DNA from: a virus
Direction: 5' to 3' (one strand)
IMG/VR virus record: IMGVR_UViG_3300036770_006237
Coordinates: 1 to 40,735 of that record
Length of the DNA stretch: 40,735 nucleotides
The translations under genes and the position numbers were made by a program. The notes under the pieces are model-generated. The model saw only the letters and a program-made list of their open reading frames with translations, ran no database searches and was not told where the DNA came from. Shown here one piece after another: positions 1 to 7,793 of the stretch; position 1 is the first letter of the stretch, and every line of letters starts with the position of its first letter.

Positions 1-548
1 GTTATGACTTCATTTGAATTTCTATCAATGATACCACGATTACTGGCTTTGAGATCAATTGCTTTGGCCAAACTGCTCATTAATATATTGCGATACATGC
101 CTTTATAATTACTGTTGGGAGAGGATGATAACCAAAATACTCCCCATTTCATATTGGGCATGAACATAAAATCGGTTTGCACAAAACCATTACGTGCATC
201 TCCAGCAATAGGTGTTCGAAGATGCACTGCTTCGCCACTGGCACGAACCCAATCTCGCGGGTCTTGTTGTTGACTCTTGGCCCATTGTTCAAGTTGAGTT
301 TTTAATTCGGGTTTGGTTATTTGTTTGACATCAACTGCAAGATCTAAATCACCTGAACTGGGCTTTCGTCCAGTGCTGCCTAACCAACGTGCTGGCAATC
401 CATCTTGCGATATTTCTTTGGTAAAATTTAATCCTGTCAGTGCTTCAAGCCAATTAACTGTGGCTAATATATCGCTTTGATTAATTCGTTGAGTCAGTGC
501 TTGACCACTTGCATCTTTGAATACATTACCGCCCTCGAAAATTTTCAT
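1..548 (-). CDS. Nucleotidyltransferase-fold protein, C-terminus cut by window edge
   Basis: Reading leftwards from an ATG at 548 the frame stays open to the window edge, giving about 182 residues. Around residues 55-70 it shows GSTGRKPSSGDLDL, which fits the G-S...D-x-D signature of the polymerase-beta-type nucleotidyltransferase superfamily: Gly-Ser holds the nucleotide and the two Asp bind metal. The start overlaps the stop of the upstream Gln-rich gene by ATGA, so the two are probably translationally coupled and are expressed late from the promoter at 1687-1694. The substrate is unknown. Because the neighbours look like virion-associated proteins, a modifying enzyme carried in or acting on the particle is possible, but that is inference. 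The C-terminal part is missing. Confidence 0.6.
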   Translation of the reverse strand, partial: MKIFEGGNVFKDASGQALTQRINQSDILATVNWLEALTGLNFTKEISQDGLPARWLGSTGRKPSSGDLDLAVDVKQITKPELKTQLEQWAKSQQQDPRDWVRASGEAVHLRTPIAGDARNGFVQTDFMFMPNMKWGVFWLSSSPNSNYKGMYRNILMSSLAKAIDLKASNRGIIDRNSNEVI

Positions 549-1426
549 TGTATGGAAAATCCCAATAATCTCAATAATCCATCAGTTACTGGATTACCTG
601 TGCTTTTGATTATATTACCTTGTTGATTGATATTTTTCAATACAAGATTAATATTGCCCAATGTAGACTGAGTGACCCCTTGTGAATTCAAGGCTTGTTG
701 TATTAATTGTGCAGCATTACGAGAATTTATCAACGCCTTTTGTTGTTGCTGTTGTTGTTGTGCTTGTTGTTGCTGATCCGATACTGCTTGTTGTGATTGC
801 AATATCAAAGTAACCAGTTTAGTCCAAAGTGATTTTTCCTGAGCTTGGCTAATGGCTTCGGTCACCACCTTTGGTGATGATGCCGATTGTTGCTGCATTC
901 TTTGCATAATTGCCTGATACTGAGGAGTGTTAGGTTGGATTACTTGTTTCCCTACGGTTATCGGTTGTTGCTGTTGTGCTTGCTGTTGTGTTTGCTGTGC
1001 TGGTTGTGTTGATTGAATTGGTTTAGGTTGTTGCTGTGTACCACTTAATTGATTGATGACATTTGTGATCTGCCCAAAATTTTGTGCATTAGGCAAATAC
1101 AATCCACGTGACAAATTAGTTTGAATCCAACTCAACAGTTCTTTACGATACCGACCATCACTGCGATTTTGAAATGCAGCCAAATCTTGAGGATCGATAG
1201 TTCGCTCAACTTGATAGATATAATTTTTCCAAGCATCATATGTTCTATCTGCAATGTCTTTTACCTTTGTTTGTAATTTAGTAGCAGATATTTGTGATGC
1301 CAAACTGGTCCCCGGTGCACCTTGTCCTTTGCCAAAAATGACTTTAGCAGCGGCCACTGGATTTCCAATAGCAGATGCAATATTGCCCTCGTTTAGTGAT
1401 TGTGTTGTGACTTCATGAACTTGCAT
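545..1426 (-). CDS. Gln-rich probable virion-associated protein
   Basis: A 293-residue protein with no family I recognise. The N-terminal 130 residues look folded and mixed in composition. Residues 135-175 and about 190-235 are dominated by glutamine runs, including a stretch of seven consecutive Gln. The N-terminus contains SLNEG, matching the L/I-x-E cleavage rule of T4-type prohead proteases, and resembles the leaders of the head-protein cluster at 29996-34799. It overlaps both neighbours (14 bases with the upstream gene, ATGA with the downstream gene), so the three form one late operon. The Gln tracts are written with mixed CAA/CAG codons, which argues for selection on the protein rather than recent triplet slippage. 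Confidence 0.7.
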   Translation of the reverse strand: MQVHEVTTQSLNEGNIASAIGNPVAAAKVIFGKGQGAPGTSLASQISATKLQTKVKDIADRTYDAWKNYIYQVERTIDPQDLAAFQNRSDGRYRKELLSWIQTNLSRGLYLPNAQNFGQITNVINQLSGTQQQPKPIQSTQPAQQTQQQAQQQQPITVGKQVIQPNTPQYQAIMQRMQQQSASSPKVVTEAISQAQEKSLWTKLVTLILQSQQAVSDQQQQAQQQQQQQKALINSRNAAQLIQQALNSQGVTQSTLGNINLVLKNINQQGNIIKSTGNPVTDGLLRLLGFSIQ

Positions 1427-1664
1427 CTGATTTCCTAACGGTTCTACTGAACCTCTCTACGTCTCTAGTGCGTATAGCATTTAAAAACTTTCTACAAAGA
1501 TTCTCGGACTGGTCTCGAGGAAATGTTTTGTCGATTTGTTCTAATAAATTAATAGCACTGGCAATGACATTATTGGCTCGACTTTCTATTACTAAACGAG
1601 CATCTTGTTGGTCTGTATATAAATTGTCTAATTCATCTAATAGACTTTTTGTTCGTCGTTGCAT
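1413..1664 (-). CDS. Small helical protein, first gene of a late operon
   Basis: An 83-residue charged, probably all-helical protein with no family I recognise. It begins 22 bases downstream of an exact T4 late promoter box, with an AAAAAGG ribosome-binding site about 13 bases before the ATG. Its 3' end overlaps the start of the Gln-rich gene. An ORF on the opposite strand covers the same bases, but the promoter, the ribosome-binding site and strand continuity favour this one. Confidence 0.6.
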   Translation of the reverse strand: MQRRTKSLLDELDNLYTDQQDARLVIESRANNVIASAINLLEQIDKTFPRDQSENLCRKFLNAIRTRDVERFSRTVRKSDASS

Positions 1665-1686
1665 ACTGTCTCGAATACCTTTTTAT

Positions 1687-1694
1687 TATTTATA
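1687..1694 (-). promoter_or_regulatory. T4-type late promoter TATAAATA
   Basis: Exact match to the T4 late consensus on the minus strand, placed between the stop of gene 41 (1721) and the start of the 1664 gene. It separates early replication genes from the late genes to the left. Confidence 0.7.
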
Positions 1695-1720
1695 TATATT
1701 GAGATTTCTTTTTATTTTGG

Positions 1721-3106
1721 CTACGAAGATTTAATTTTATTTAATAGTTCTTTGAGTTTAGTGCTTTGCACATCAGCAGATATTTTACTGGTTTCGTTGC
1801 CATTGTTTTGTTCAATTACACGACTTTGAGATTTCAATGATTCGTAGATACTGTTTCTATGTGTAGGCACAGTTTCGTTTTCTTCAAGATCTTGGACTCT
1901 GAGACTATCTATATCAAAACTCAAATCAATTTTTTGTCCAACTCCACTGCTACTACGTGTTTTCATAAATTGAATTTGATATCTTCCTTGCTCTCGCATA
2001 GCTCGACTAGTAAAAATACCGAATACATTGTCGGCTGTTTGAATTTTGCTGAGACCGCCACTGATATGACTGTGATCAAATTCAATTTCATCAATGGAAG
2101 ATCTATTCAATTGTGCCGCAGTTACAACCACAGTATTGGTTTCCATGGCTAAATTGCGTAATTCTTCACTGACATATTTGTCTTTGACAAACAAATCCGA
2201 AGGAGATACTTTCACTGATAACGGCATCATTAAGTCAAGATAGTCTACCAAAAGAACATCTGGTTTTTTTCCTGTTTTGACTTGGTATTCTTTGATATAA
2301 GATCTAAGATCATTGCAATTTTTGCCCGAAGGCAAATATTTGATCTGTAGTCCACCGGACTTTTTTTCAGTGATCTTGACTTTCATTTCTACATCATCGA
2401 GACTTCTAAAAATATCTTTTGATGCTACCCCAGTGATCATACTATCGATTCGTAGACCCACTAACTCCTCGGACAATTCGAAGGTAAAATAAATTACATT
2501 TAAACCATTCAAAACAAAATTTACTCCAAGGTTGGCCAAGAAAAGACTTTTTCCACCACCGGACCCTGCACACCATATATTGAGTTCACCACGTTTGAAA
2601 CCACCATAGAGTTTTTTGTCGATACTGGGATAACCTGTGGATACTTGTCCGTTGTTGTCTTTTAATTTGGTCAATCTTGCTCGAGGATTTTCCCAATAAT
2701 CAGTGCCCATATCTTTGGTCAAAGATATCTGTATAGCATCTTTGATCAATTTTTCAACTGGATTGTATTCGCCTTTTTCTAATAGATCTGCACTTTTTAA
2801 AATAGCTCTTTCGAGTTCTTGTCTGCGAGTAAAATTTTCAAATTCTTCTAAAAACCATTCATAATGACCTTCATTGAGTCCATCAATGAATTGTAGTTGA
2901 ACATTAGTGGCTGCTGATATTTGTTCAATATTGGGCAATGTTTTATATTGATCGCCATGCTGTTTGATAAATTCGGCTGCGGGCCTCAATGACCGATCAA
3001 AATTTTCTGCATTGTAGATATTTTGTATTCGAACATAAGATTCTGCATCTTGTAACAACATCTCCAAAAATAATTTTTGAATCTCAACATTGTATTCTTT
3101 AAGCAT
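1721..3106 (-). CDS. 41: Replicative DNA helicase, T4 gp41 / DnaB family
   Basis: A 461-residue hexameric 5'-3' helicase that unwinds the phage fork and works with the gp61 primase. The N-terminal 130 residues are the helical DnaB-type domain. The RecA-like core follows, with Walker A AGSGGGKS at about residues 180-187 and Walker B DVLLVDYLDLM at about 283-293. The segment GYPSIDKKLYGGFKRGEL just before Walker A is typical of DnaB/RadA-like ATPases. The size matches T4 gp41 (475 residues). It starts 10 bases after the stop of the primase gene, so both come from the promoter at 4101-4129. There is no strong Shine-Dalgarno, which suggests translational coupling to 61. Confidence 0.93.
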   Translation of the reverse strand: MLKEYNVEIQKLFLEMLLQDAESYVRIQNIYNAENFDRSLRPAAEFIKQHGDQYKTLPNIEQISAATNVQLQFIDGLNEGHYEWFLEEFENFTRRQELERAILKSADLLEKGEYNPVEKLIKDAIQISLTKDMGTDYWENPRARLTKLKDNNGQVSTGYPSIDKKLYGGFKRGELNIWCAGSGGGKSLFLANLGVNFVLNGLNVIYFTFELSEELVGLRIDSMITGVASKDIFRSLDDVEMKVKITEKKSGGLQIKYLPSGKNCNDLRSYIKEYQVKTGKKPDVLLVDYLDLMMPLSVKVSPSDLFVKDKYVSEELRNLAMETNTVVVTAAQLNRSSIDEIEFDHSHISGGLSKIQTADNVFGIFTSRAMREQGRYQIQFMKTRSSSGVGQKIDLSFDIDSLRVQDLEENETVPTHRNSIYESLKSQSRVIEQNNGNETSKISADVQSTKLKELLNKIKSS

Positions 3107-3116
3107 ATTGACCGAT

Positions 3117-4094
3117 TTAATCCTGTTTCAGTTTCTTAATTATATGTTTTTTTGATAATTCGATTTTTATTCGACTGGTTTCTCGTGCCTGCATAATCAA
3201 ACTTAATGCACCCAGTCTAGTGTATTTGATCACTGCATCATTGACATCCTTGACATCATGGGGCCAGTCTGGCAAACTCACTGTCCACCCCAATTCTCTG
3301 GCTCGGTCAATCACTTCCAATCCAGTTTTGTCGTAGTCAGGAACATAGATCACAGATTTACCCAATGACTTGATGTATTGTGCTTGCTGTTCATTGATGT
3401 CGTTGTGCATGACAGCTAACCCACCGATGCTTAATGCATCAAATATGCCCTCTACTACAATTACCCAATTCCATTTGGGATTTACAAAATCGCAACCAAA
3501 AACATATCCTGGTTGACAATCACTGATGTATTTGGGTCGGCGGTTATCCAACATTCTTGCAGTCCATCCAACTAGATTCCCATTCCACGTAAACGGAACT
3601 ATGATATTGGGTCTCCATTTGTATTGTTTTTCATCGATGACTGACAAAATAGGAACATCGTCAGGCACAGCACGAGATTTTAAATATGACCAATGAACTG
3701 TGTTTTTATCGGTGATTAATTCTGCACCATCCGGTAGTTCACTGGTTTTAAAATTAATTTTATTTTGTGGTTGAGATCTTTGTTCCAGTATACCGAATAT
3801 ATTTCGATGTTTCAAACTTTCCAAATTAATTCGTTCAATTTCTTCTCTAGGCACAGACAACCAATTTAACAACATCCGAGCTCGAAAACTCATGGGTTTT
3901 CCCATAGTAAAACTGGCTGTGTATCTACAGTTGAAACATGAATAAATCCAATTTTGATCTTCGAATTTAATACCGCCTCGGCCGCGTCGATCTGGACTGT
4001 GTCCATTATGTTGACAGCATACTGCATCAAAACTTATCCATCCTGAAGAGGTCAGGCGACGACGATAGGGTAGATAATTAACAAGATCAAACAT
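3117..4094 (-). CDS. 61: DNA primase, T4 gp61 family
   Basis: A 325-residue primase making RNA primers for lagging-strand synthesis. The N-terminal zinc-binding domain shows C26, C27, H29, H32 and then C53-x2-C56. The TOPRIM core motif VVEGIFDALSIGG lies at about residue 215, with the following acidic VPDYDKTG providing the DxD-type metal ligands. The length fits T4 gp61 (342 residues). It is followed directly by the helicase gene, the natural partner in the primosome. The ATG at 4094 is exactly where transcription should begin from the TTGATT-17-TAAAAT promoter, so the message is predicted to be leaderless. Confidence 0.92.
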   Translation of the reverse strand: MFDLVNYLPYRRRLTSSGWISFDAVCCQHNGHSPDRRGRGGIKFEDQNWIYSCFNCRYTASFTMGKPMSFRARMLLNWLSVPREEIERINLESLKHRNIFGILEQRSQPQNKINFKTSELPDGAELITDKNTVHWSYLKSRAVPDDVPILSVIDEKQYKWRPNIIVPFTWNGNLVGWTARMLDNRRPKYISDCQPGYVFGCDFVNPKWNWVIVVEGIFDALSIGGLAVMHNDINEQQAQYIKSLGKSVIYVPDYDKTGLEVIDRARELGWTVSLPDWPHDVKDVNDAVIKYTRLGALSLIMQARETSRIKIELSKKHIIKKLKQD

Positions 4095-4100
4095 ATGTTG

Positions 4101-4129
4101 ATTTTAACAAATATCTCTGATAAAATCAA
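4101..4129 (-). promoter_or_regulatory. Sigma70-type promoter for 61-41, leaderless geometry
   Basis: On the minus strand TTGATT (4129-4124), a 17-base spacer and TAAAAT (4106-4101), then six bases and the ATG of the primase gene. The expected +1 (seven bases after the -10 box) falls on the A of the ATG. Confidence 0.6.
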
Positions 4130-4131
4130 AT

Positions 4132-5211
4132 TTATCGAACAGTTATTTCGGTAATAAATCCGGTATTGAGATTGACATATGCGCCTACTGTATTAGTTGG
4201 TGTGGGCACATACCCTTCTCCTCCATTGGTCACTGTGATAGTAGTGACACTGCCATTGACCACTGTGGATTCAGCCCGAGCGCCTGCACCTGTGCCTAAT
4301 ATAGTAACATTAGGTGCTGCAACATAACCACTGCCTTGATTGGTCACTGTGATTGCAGTAATAACTCCATTCTCAACTACTGCATTCGCTGTGGCTTGTT
4401 GTGTCACTAGATTTCCACCATACTGATTGATTGCTAATCTCAACAAAGGATGAAAACCTTCAACATGCAAATACACAGGTTCTGTTTGATTCTCAAATGT
4501 ATACATAGGACCTACATCATACCACTCACTTTGATAATTCTCTGCTGCTTGAGCATTAATATTACCAGTGAAGTGATCAAACTTTAATCGAAAAGTAGTC
4601 AATGAATTGTTGTTGGTAGGAACTTGGCTGGTATACTGTATGGGATTGATATTTTGAAAACTTGGTGGTTGATCACGTGCCCAATCAGGATATCCTTGAT
4701 TACTCACCGGATTGGGATATAATTGAGGCCCATAGATATCTGGCAATGTCACTGTTCTACTGGGCACAAATTCCGGTAGCACACTATCCACTACATCAAC
4801 ATCTCCACGGCCCATGGCTTGTTGATCTACAAATAATGTTTCGTGCAATACACCACTATAACGTTCTATACTATAGCTGACCGGATCACTGGGTAAAACT
4901 CTGGTGTCATTGGCTGACAATGTGACTTTGATCCTTCCTGTGGCAGCGTTTAGTATCACCATATCAGTTTCATTGAGAATGGTGTTACCCTGTGTATCGA
5001 TTAATCTAAATACAAACTCACTGCCAGTGACATTGACAGGTTTTTGATCCTGATTGACTATTTGAAATAGTAATACGTTATCAACACCTTTGTTGACGGT
5101 TATTTTTTTTGCATACACAGGACCATACCTCCGATCAAAATATTGACCACTGCTGTCAAGTGCAACTACTTGAGTGATTTGTTGATAGATGTAAATTGCA
5201 GTTGAATACAT
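4132..5211 (-). CDS. Baseplate/tail-fibre-like structural protein
   Basis: A 359-residue protein. Residues 35-110 (after AKKITVNKG) form a beta-rich domain resembling the N-terminal domain of phage baseplate upper (BppU-like) proteins. The C-terminal 90 residues hold two copies of a Gly-rich beta unit with the core ITVTNQGSGYVAAP and ITVTNGGEGYVPTP, a repeat common in phage fibre and adhesin tails. The ATG at 5211 is preferred over a TTG 48 bases upstream because GGGGA sits six bases before it and a late-like box CATAAATA lies at 5224-5231. The likely role is a virion surface structural protein, perhaps a fibre or its attachment. Confidence 0.65.
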   Translation of the reverse strand: MYSTAIYIYQQITQVVALDSSGQYFDRRYGPVYAKKITVNKGVDNVLLFQIVNQDQKPVNVTGSEFVFRLIDTQGNTILNETDMVILNAATGRIKVTLSANDTRVLPSDPVSYSIERYSGVLHETLFVDQQAMGRGDVDVVDSVLPEFVPSRTVTLPDIYGPQLYPNPVSNQGYPDWARDQPPSFQNINPIQYTSQVPTNNNSLTTFRLKFDHFTGNINAQAAENYQSEWYDVGPMYTFENQTEPVYLHVEGFHPLLRLAINQYGGNLVTQQATANAVVENGVITAITVTNQGSGYVAAPNVTILGTGAGARAESTVVNGSVTTITVTNGGEGYVPTPTNTVGAYVNLNTGFITEITVR

Positions 5212-5223
5212 GATTTCCCCAAG

Positions 5224-5231
5224 TGTATTTA
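5224..5231 (-). promoter_or_regulatory. Late-type promoter CATAAATA
   Basis: Seven of eight bases match TATAAATA on the minus strand, 12 bases before the ATG at 5211. Together with the plus-strand box at 5265-5272 it forms a compact divergent late promoter pair. Confidence 0.5.
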
Positions 5232-5264
5232 TGTCTACATTGTAACCAACTTGATTCAATTTGG

Positions 5265-5272
5265 TATAAATA
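5265..5272 (+). promoter_or_regulatory. T4-type late promoter TATAAATA
   Basis: Exact late consensus on the plus strand, 10 bases before the ATG at 5283. The expected +1 is near 5278, giving a leader of about five bases. Confidence 0.65.
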
Positions 5273-5282
5273 AACCTGATCT

Positions 5283-5660
5283 ATGAGTAATAATTTATTT
5301 TCACAACTGTCAATTAAATACCCATTTATCAGTCTTTGCGTGTATGCAGACACTGAGTATATCGGTATTATACAAAATCGAGATATTTTGGTTACAACTT
5401 TTTATGATTTTGGGTCTTTACACGACATCGATCAGAAAAAAAAGTTTCTAGAGTTGGCCAATGTTTGGTGGTATGAAAGTAATCGAAAAATACCTATAAA
5501 TATTTTTTTAAAAACTGAATGGCAGGAATTTCGATTCTGTATCAAAACATTTATCAACAAAGATCTCGAAATTATTCATGGACCGGTCTGCAGTCTTGGT
5601 AACTTAATACAGAAAAAATCCAAAAGAAAAAGTATTATTCTAGTTAAACGTCTTGAATAA
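5283..5660 (+). CDS. Conserved T4-like phage protein of unknown function
   Basis: A 125-residue protein in a lone plus-strand position. Its style (ISLCVYADTEYIGIIQNRD near the N-terminus, a WWYESNRKIPINIFLK core, and a basic KKSKRKSIILVKR tail) matches a small conserved family I recall from T4-like cyanophages and related marine phages; no function is known to me. The exact late promoter just upstream suggests late expression, perhaps a virion or assembly protein. It ends two bases from the convergent mini-DnaE gene with no clear terminator between them. The opposite-strand ORF at its 5' end is a shadow. Confidence 0.75.
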   Translation: MSNNLFSQLSIKYPFISLCVYADTEYIGIIQNRDILVTTFYDFGSLHDIDQKKKFLELANVWWYESNRKIPINIFLKTEWQEFRFCIKTFINKDLEIIHGPVCSLGNLIQKKSKRKSIILVKRLE

Positions 5661-5662
5661 TG

Positions 5663-6223
5663 TCATGGACATAACAAGTTCATGTGAAGGGCAACTAATG
5701 CCGCATAGGAAATTGCATGACTGCGTTTGAACACATAGCCTTGACTGTCGTCACCATCCCATACACTGGTAAAGATTTGATCCCAAGGCAAATTTTGTAG
5801 ATGAGCTTTACCTGGTCTAATCACACTGATAAATGCTGCCATTCTTACAATACTGTCCGGTCGCATGGTATTCAATAATTTACCATAATTGCCCACATGA
5901 ACCAGTTGACTGGCCCACTGTGGATCTTGCCATAATTTTGACCAAGGAGGATCTTTTTCCATCATTTGCTGATAGTGTTGTTGATCACGTATCAACTTAT
6001 AGACACTCATATTCAAAAAATCTATTTTAAAATAACCACGTTGTTCAGCAGTATTGTAATCAATGGCAGCATGTTGATTAATGGGATCAGTGGGTATATC
6101 GGTGACATATACCCCTGAGTTATGTGTTCTTAATTGTTGATTGACGTAATGACTAGCAGGGATATGTTTAATCAGCTTCAGTATAGCAGTTCGATCTGCA
6201 AAATCTAAATCAATGTCACTCAT
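5663..6223 (-). CDS. Miniature DnaE-like DNA polymerase III alpha core protein
   Basis: A 186-residue protein that reads like the catalytic palm of bacterial PolIII alpha with nearly everything else removed. SDIDLDF at residues 2-8 parallels the PDFDVDF motif with two catalytic Asp. SGVYVTDIP (36-44) parallels the HAGGVVIAP segment. YFKIDFLNM (64-72) parallels VKFDFLGL, so D68 would be the third catalytic Asp. VIRPGKAHLQ (134-143) and YVFKRSHAISYAALV (163-177) parallel the FRPGP and FNKSHSAAYALV fingers motifs. The PHP, beta-binding and OB domains are absent. The start at 6223 (TAATG with the upstream stop, AGGA before it) is preferred over 6229. Whether it polymerises DNA is unknown. Confidence 0.7.
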   Translation of the reverse strand: MSDIDLDFADRTAILKLIKHIPASHYVNQQLRTHNSGVYVTDIPTDPINQHAAIDYNTAEQRGYFKIDFLNMSVYKLIRDQQHYQQMMEKDPPWSKLWQDPQWASQLVHVGNYGKLLNTMRPDSIVRMAAFISVIRPGKAHLQNLPWDQIFTSVWDGDDSQGYVFKRSHAISYAALVALHMNLLCP

Positions 6224-6921
6224 TACCATCCTGCCTTATTTAATAGCTGTCGACAATAATCAGTGTCCTCAGGATATTTAGCGAACTTATTTTGCCAAAA
6301 TTCAGGATCAATATAATCGTAGACCATTTTTAACTGTTCGCCGGACAATCGATTTAGAAAGTCTCTACCACTGCTGGAATTATAAATTGCCCAAGCACTG
6401 ACCCTCCCAGACACAATAGCATGGCAGACTACATTGGTGCTGCTGTATCTTATGCAATCTCTTGCTGGTGCATTATTTTGTTCTTCCCAGGATATCGACC
6501 ATTTAATGGCTCGAGTTAATGCATCTTCCACTGCTTCCGTTTTTAAATGTTGCAATAAAAATTCATTGTAATTACTGTCTTTGCACCAATGATCAAGTTT
6601 TTTATTTTTTTTCAACAACCATTCAAGATATTGAATGGGCGCAATCACTGGAGTGGTATAACAATAATTTCCAAATTTTACAAAGGCACGATAGTAGGGA
6701 CTGGTAACAAAATCATCCCATGTTCGAACTCGATTTCCAGGCTGACTATATTGATAGAATTTCAAGTAGGACTGTAATCCCCATTGAACTGCTATATCAT
6801 TGCGACTTTGAAAACGCTTCTTTTGTTCGCAGATATGTGATAAAAGACTGGTTTCTCTGCGAAAATTTTTGTTACAAAATCGACACTGATACTGGCAGTC
6901 AGTCTGGTTGTCCGTGCTCAT
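6223..6921 (-). CDS. C2H2 zinc-finger protein of T4-like phages
   Basis: About 232 residues. Near the N-terminus C-x2-C-(12)-H-x2-C (CRFCNKNF ... LLSHICEQKK) looks like a single zinc finger. The rest is aromatic-rich and probably alpha-helical. I recall similar proteins in T4-like cyanophages but know no function. The start is uncertain: ATG at 6921, 6942 or 6951 are all possible, and all overlap the upstream gene. The stop TAA overlaps the ATG of the mini-DnaE gene, so the pair is probably co-translated and may act together on DNA or RNA; this is inference. Confidence 0.65.
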   Translation of the reverse strand: MSTDNQTDCQYQCRFCNKNFRRETSLLSHICEQKKRFQSRNDIAVQWGLQSYLKFYQYSQPGNRVRTWDDFVTSPYYRAFVKFGNYCYTTPVIAPIQYLEWLLKKNKKLDHWCKDSNYNEFLLQHLKTEAVEDALTRAIKWSISWEEQNNAPARDCIRYSSTNVVCHAIVSGRVSAWAIYNSSSGRDFLNRLSGEQLKMVYDYIDPEFWQNKFAKYPEDTDYCRQLLNKAGW

Positions 6922-7357
6922 TGATATATTGTTCGATATCATCTTTATCATTGATTTGGCACAATAAGTCTAGGTCTTGATTTTTGAAATGAGGGAACAA
7001 TTCGGCTAATTTTTTCATAGTTTGGGACTTGCTCTTGTTTTTTTCCCCTTGAGGAATCCAATGATGTCTTTGCACTCCCATACCCGGGCTGATAGCAGTG
7101 GCACAGAGCCACTGCAACTTGGGATGTCGATTGATAGAGAAAAAATGTTTATTGAGTTGTTGATTGGTGGCTATTAGATAAAAAGTTTCTAATTCGCTAC
7201 TACCTGACACCGAACTACCCCACCGAATCATTAGATAACTGCTGAATTTTTTCTTTTCTTGATCATCTAACGAATCATAAAACCCACGATCTTTTAGATC
7301 AAGGCATTTCATTTCGTTGTGGATTTGTAATTTGGGGGATTGTGCTGTTTTTTTCAT
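6899..7357 (-). CDS. Hypothetical protein in the early replication operon
   Basis: A 152-residue basic protein. Its centre reads FSSYLMIRWGSSVSGS ... NRHPKLQWLCATA ... RHHWIP. This layout, with a conserved RW/NR segment followed by KLQ and a basic strand, reminds me weakly of small clamp-loader subunits (gp62) of T4-like marine phages, but I cannot confirm it and no large clamp-loader gene is next to it. It sits in a six-gene early operon between uvsW and the mini-DnaE gene, so a replication accessory role is plausible. Confidence 0.6.
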   Translation of the reverse strand: MKKTAQSPKLQIHNEMKCLDLKDRGFYDSLDDQEKKKFSSYLMIRWGSSVSGSSELETFYLIATNQQLNKHFFSINRHPKLQWLCATAISPGMGVQRHHWIPQGEKNKSKSQTMKKLAELFPHFKNQDLDLLCQINDKDDIEQYINEHGQPD

Positions 7358-7363
7358 AGTAAT

Positions 7364-7597
7364 CTACCGAACAAGATTATAACAGATTAATAGTCGATCT
7401 AGTTGTTGACGAATTGTTTCATTGGTTTCAGCTAACTCACAGATATGTCGCCAAGTTTCAAATTTGATCAACTGTTGATATCCCGGAGAAGATTCAAAAG
7501 TGGATATTTGAGTTCGTTCAGTATCACCAATTAGACGGGCATAGACAGTATTGTTGACTCGTTCGTAGATATAAGTTTGTTGGTTAGGCTTTGTCAT
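7364..7597 (-). CDS. Small hypothetical protein
   Basis: A 77-residue protein beginning MTKPNQQTYIYERVNNTVYAR. The TYIYE...VYAR beta-hairpin start is reminiscent of short conserved proteins of T4-like cyanophages with no known function. It overlaps the end of the AbrB-like gene by 14 bases and precedes the 7357 gene by six bases, which supports it as a true member of the early operon. Confidence 0.6.
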   Translation of the reverse strand: MTKPNQQTYIYERVNNTVYARLIGDTERTQISTFESSPGYQQLIKFETWRHICELAETNETIRQQLDRLLICYNLVR

Positions 7598-7781
7598 CTT
7601 GATTATCTTCTTTATCTAATTTATGTATTGACCAACTTTGTTGATCAATTTGAGTCCATACTATAGTGTCGCCCTCTGACCACTGTAATTTTTCTAATAA
7701 ATGATCAGGAAAAATCAAATAATAATCCCCTGTCCCTGGATCTTCTTTGACTTCTAAAGAAAGTTTTTCAATGTCATTCAT
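7584..7781 (-). CDS. AbrB/MazE-like small DNA-binding protein
   Basis: A 65-residue acidic protein. The segment DYYLIFPDHLLEKLQWSEGD followed by TIVW matches the swapped-hairpin SpoVT-AbrB motif (FP..LL..L.W..GD.I.W). Such proteins are usually small dimeric transcription factors or antitoxins, but no toxin gene is adjacent, so a phage regulator or orphan is more likely. The ribosome-binding site AGGA sits about eight bases before the ATG. It is the second gene of the operon starting at 8294. Confidence 0.6.
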   Translation of the reverse strand: MNDIEKLSLEVKEDPGTGDYYLIFPDHLLEKLQWSEGDTIVWTQIDQQSWSIHKLDKEDNQDDKA

Positions 7782-7793
7782 GATTAATTCCTG

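Noticed and set aside
730-775. Possible microsatellite or CRISPR-like repeat
   Set aside because: It is a run of mixed Gln codons in frame with a protein; there are no spacers or palindromic repeat units.
6899-7357. Gene 62 clamp-loader small subunit
   Set aside because: The similarity is only a vague pattern recalled from marine phage gp62; there is no neighbouring 44 or 45, so it stays hypothetical.
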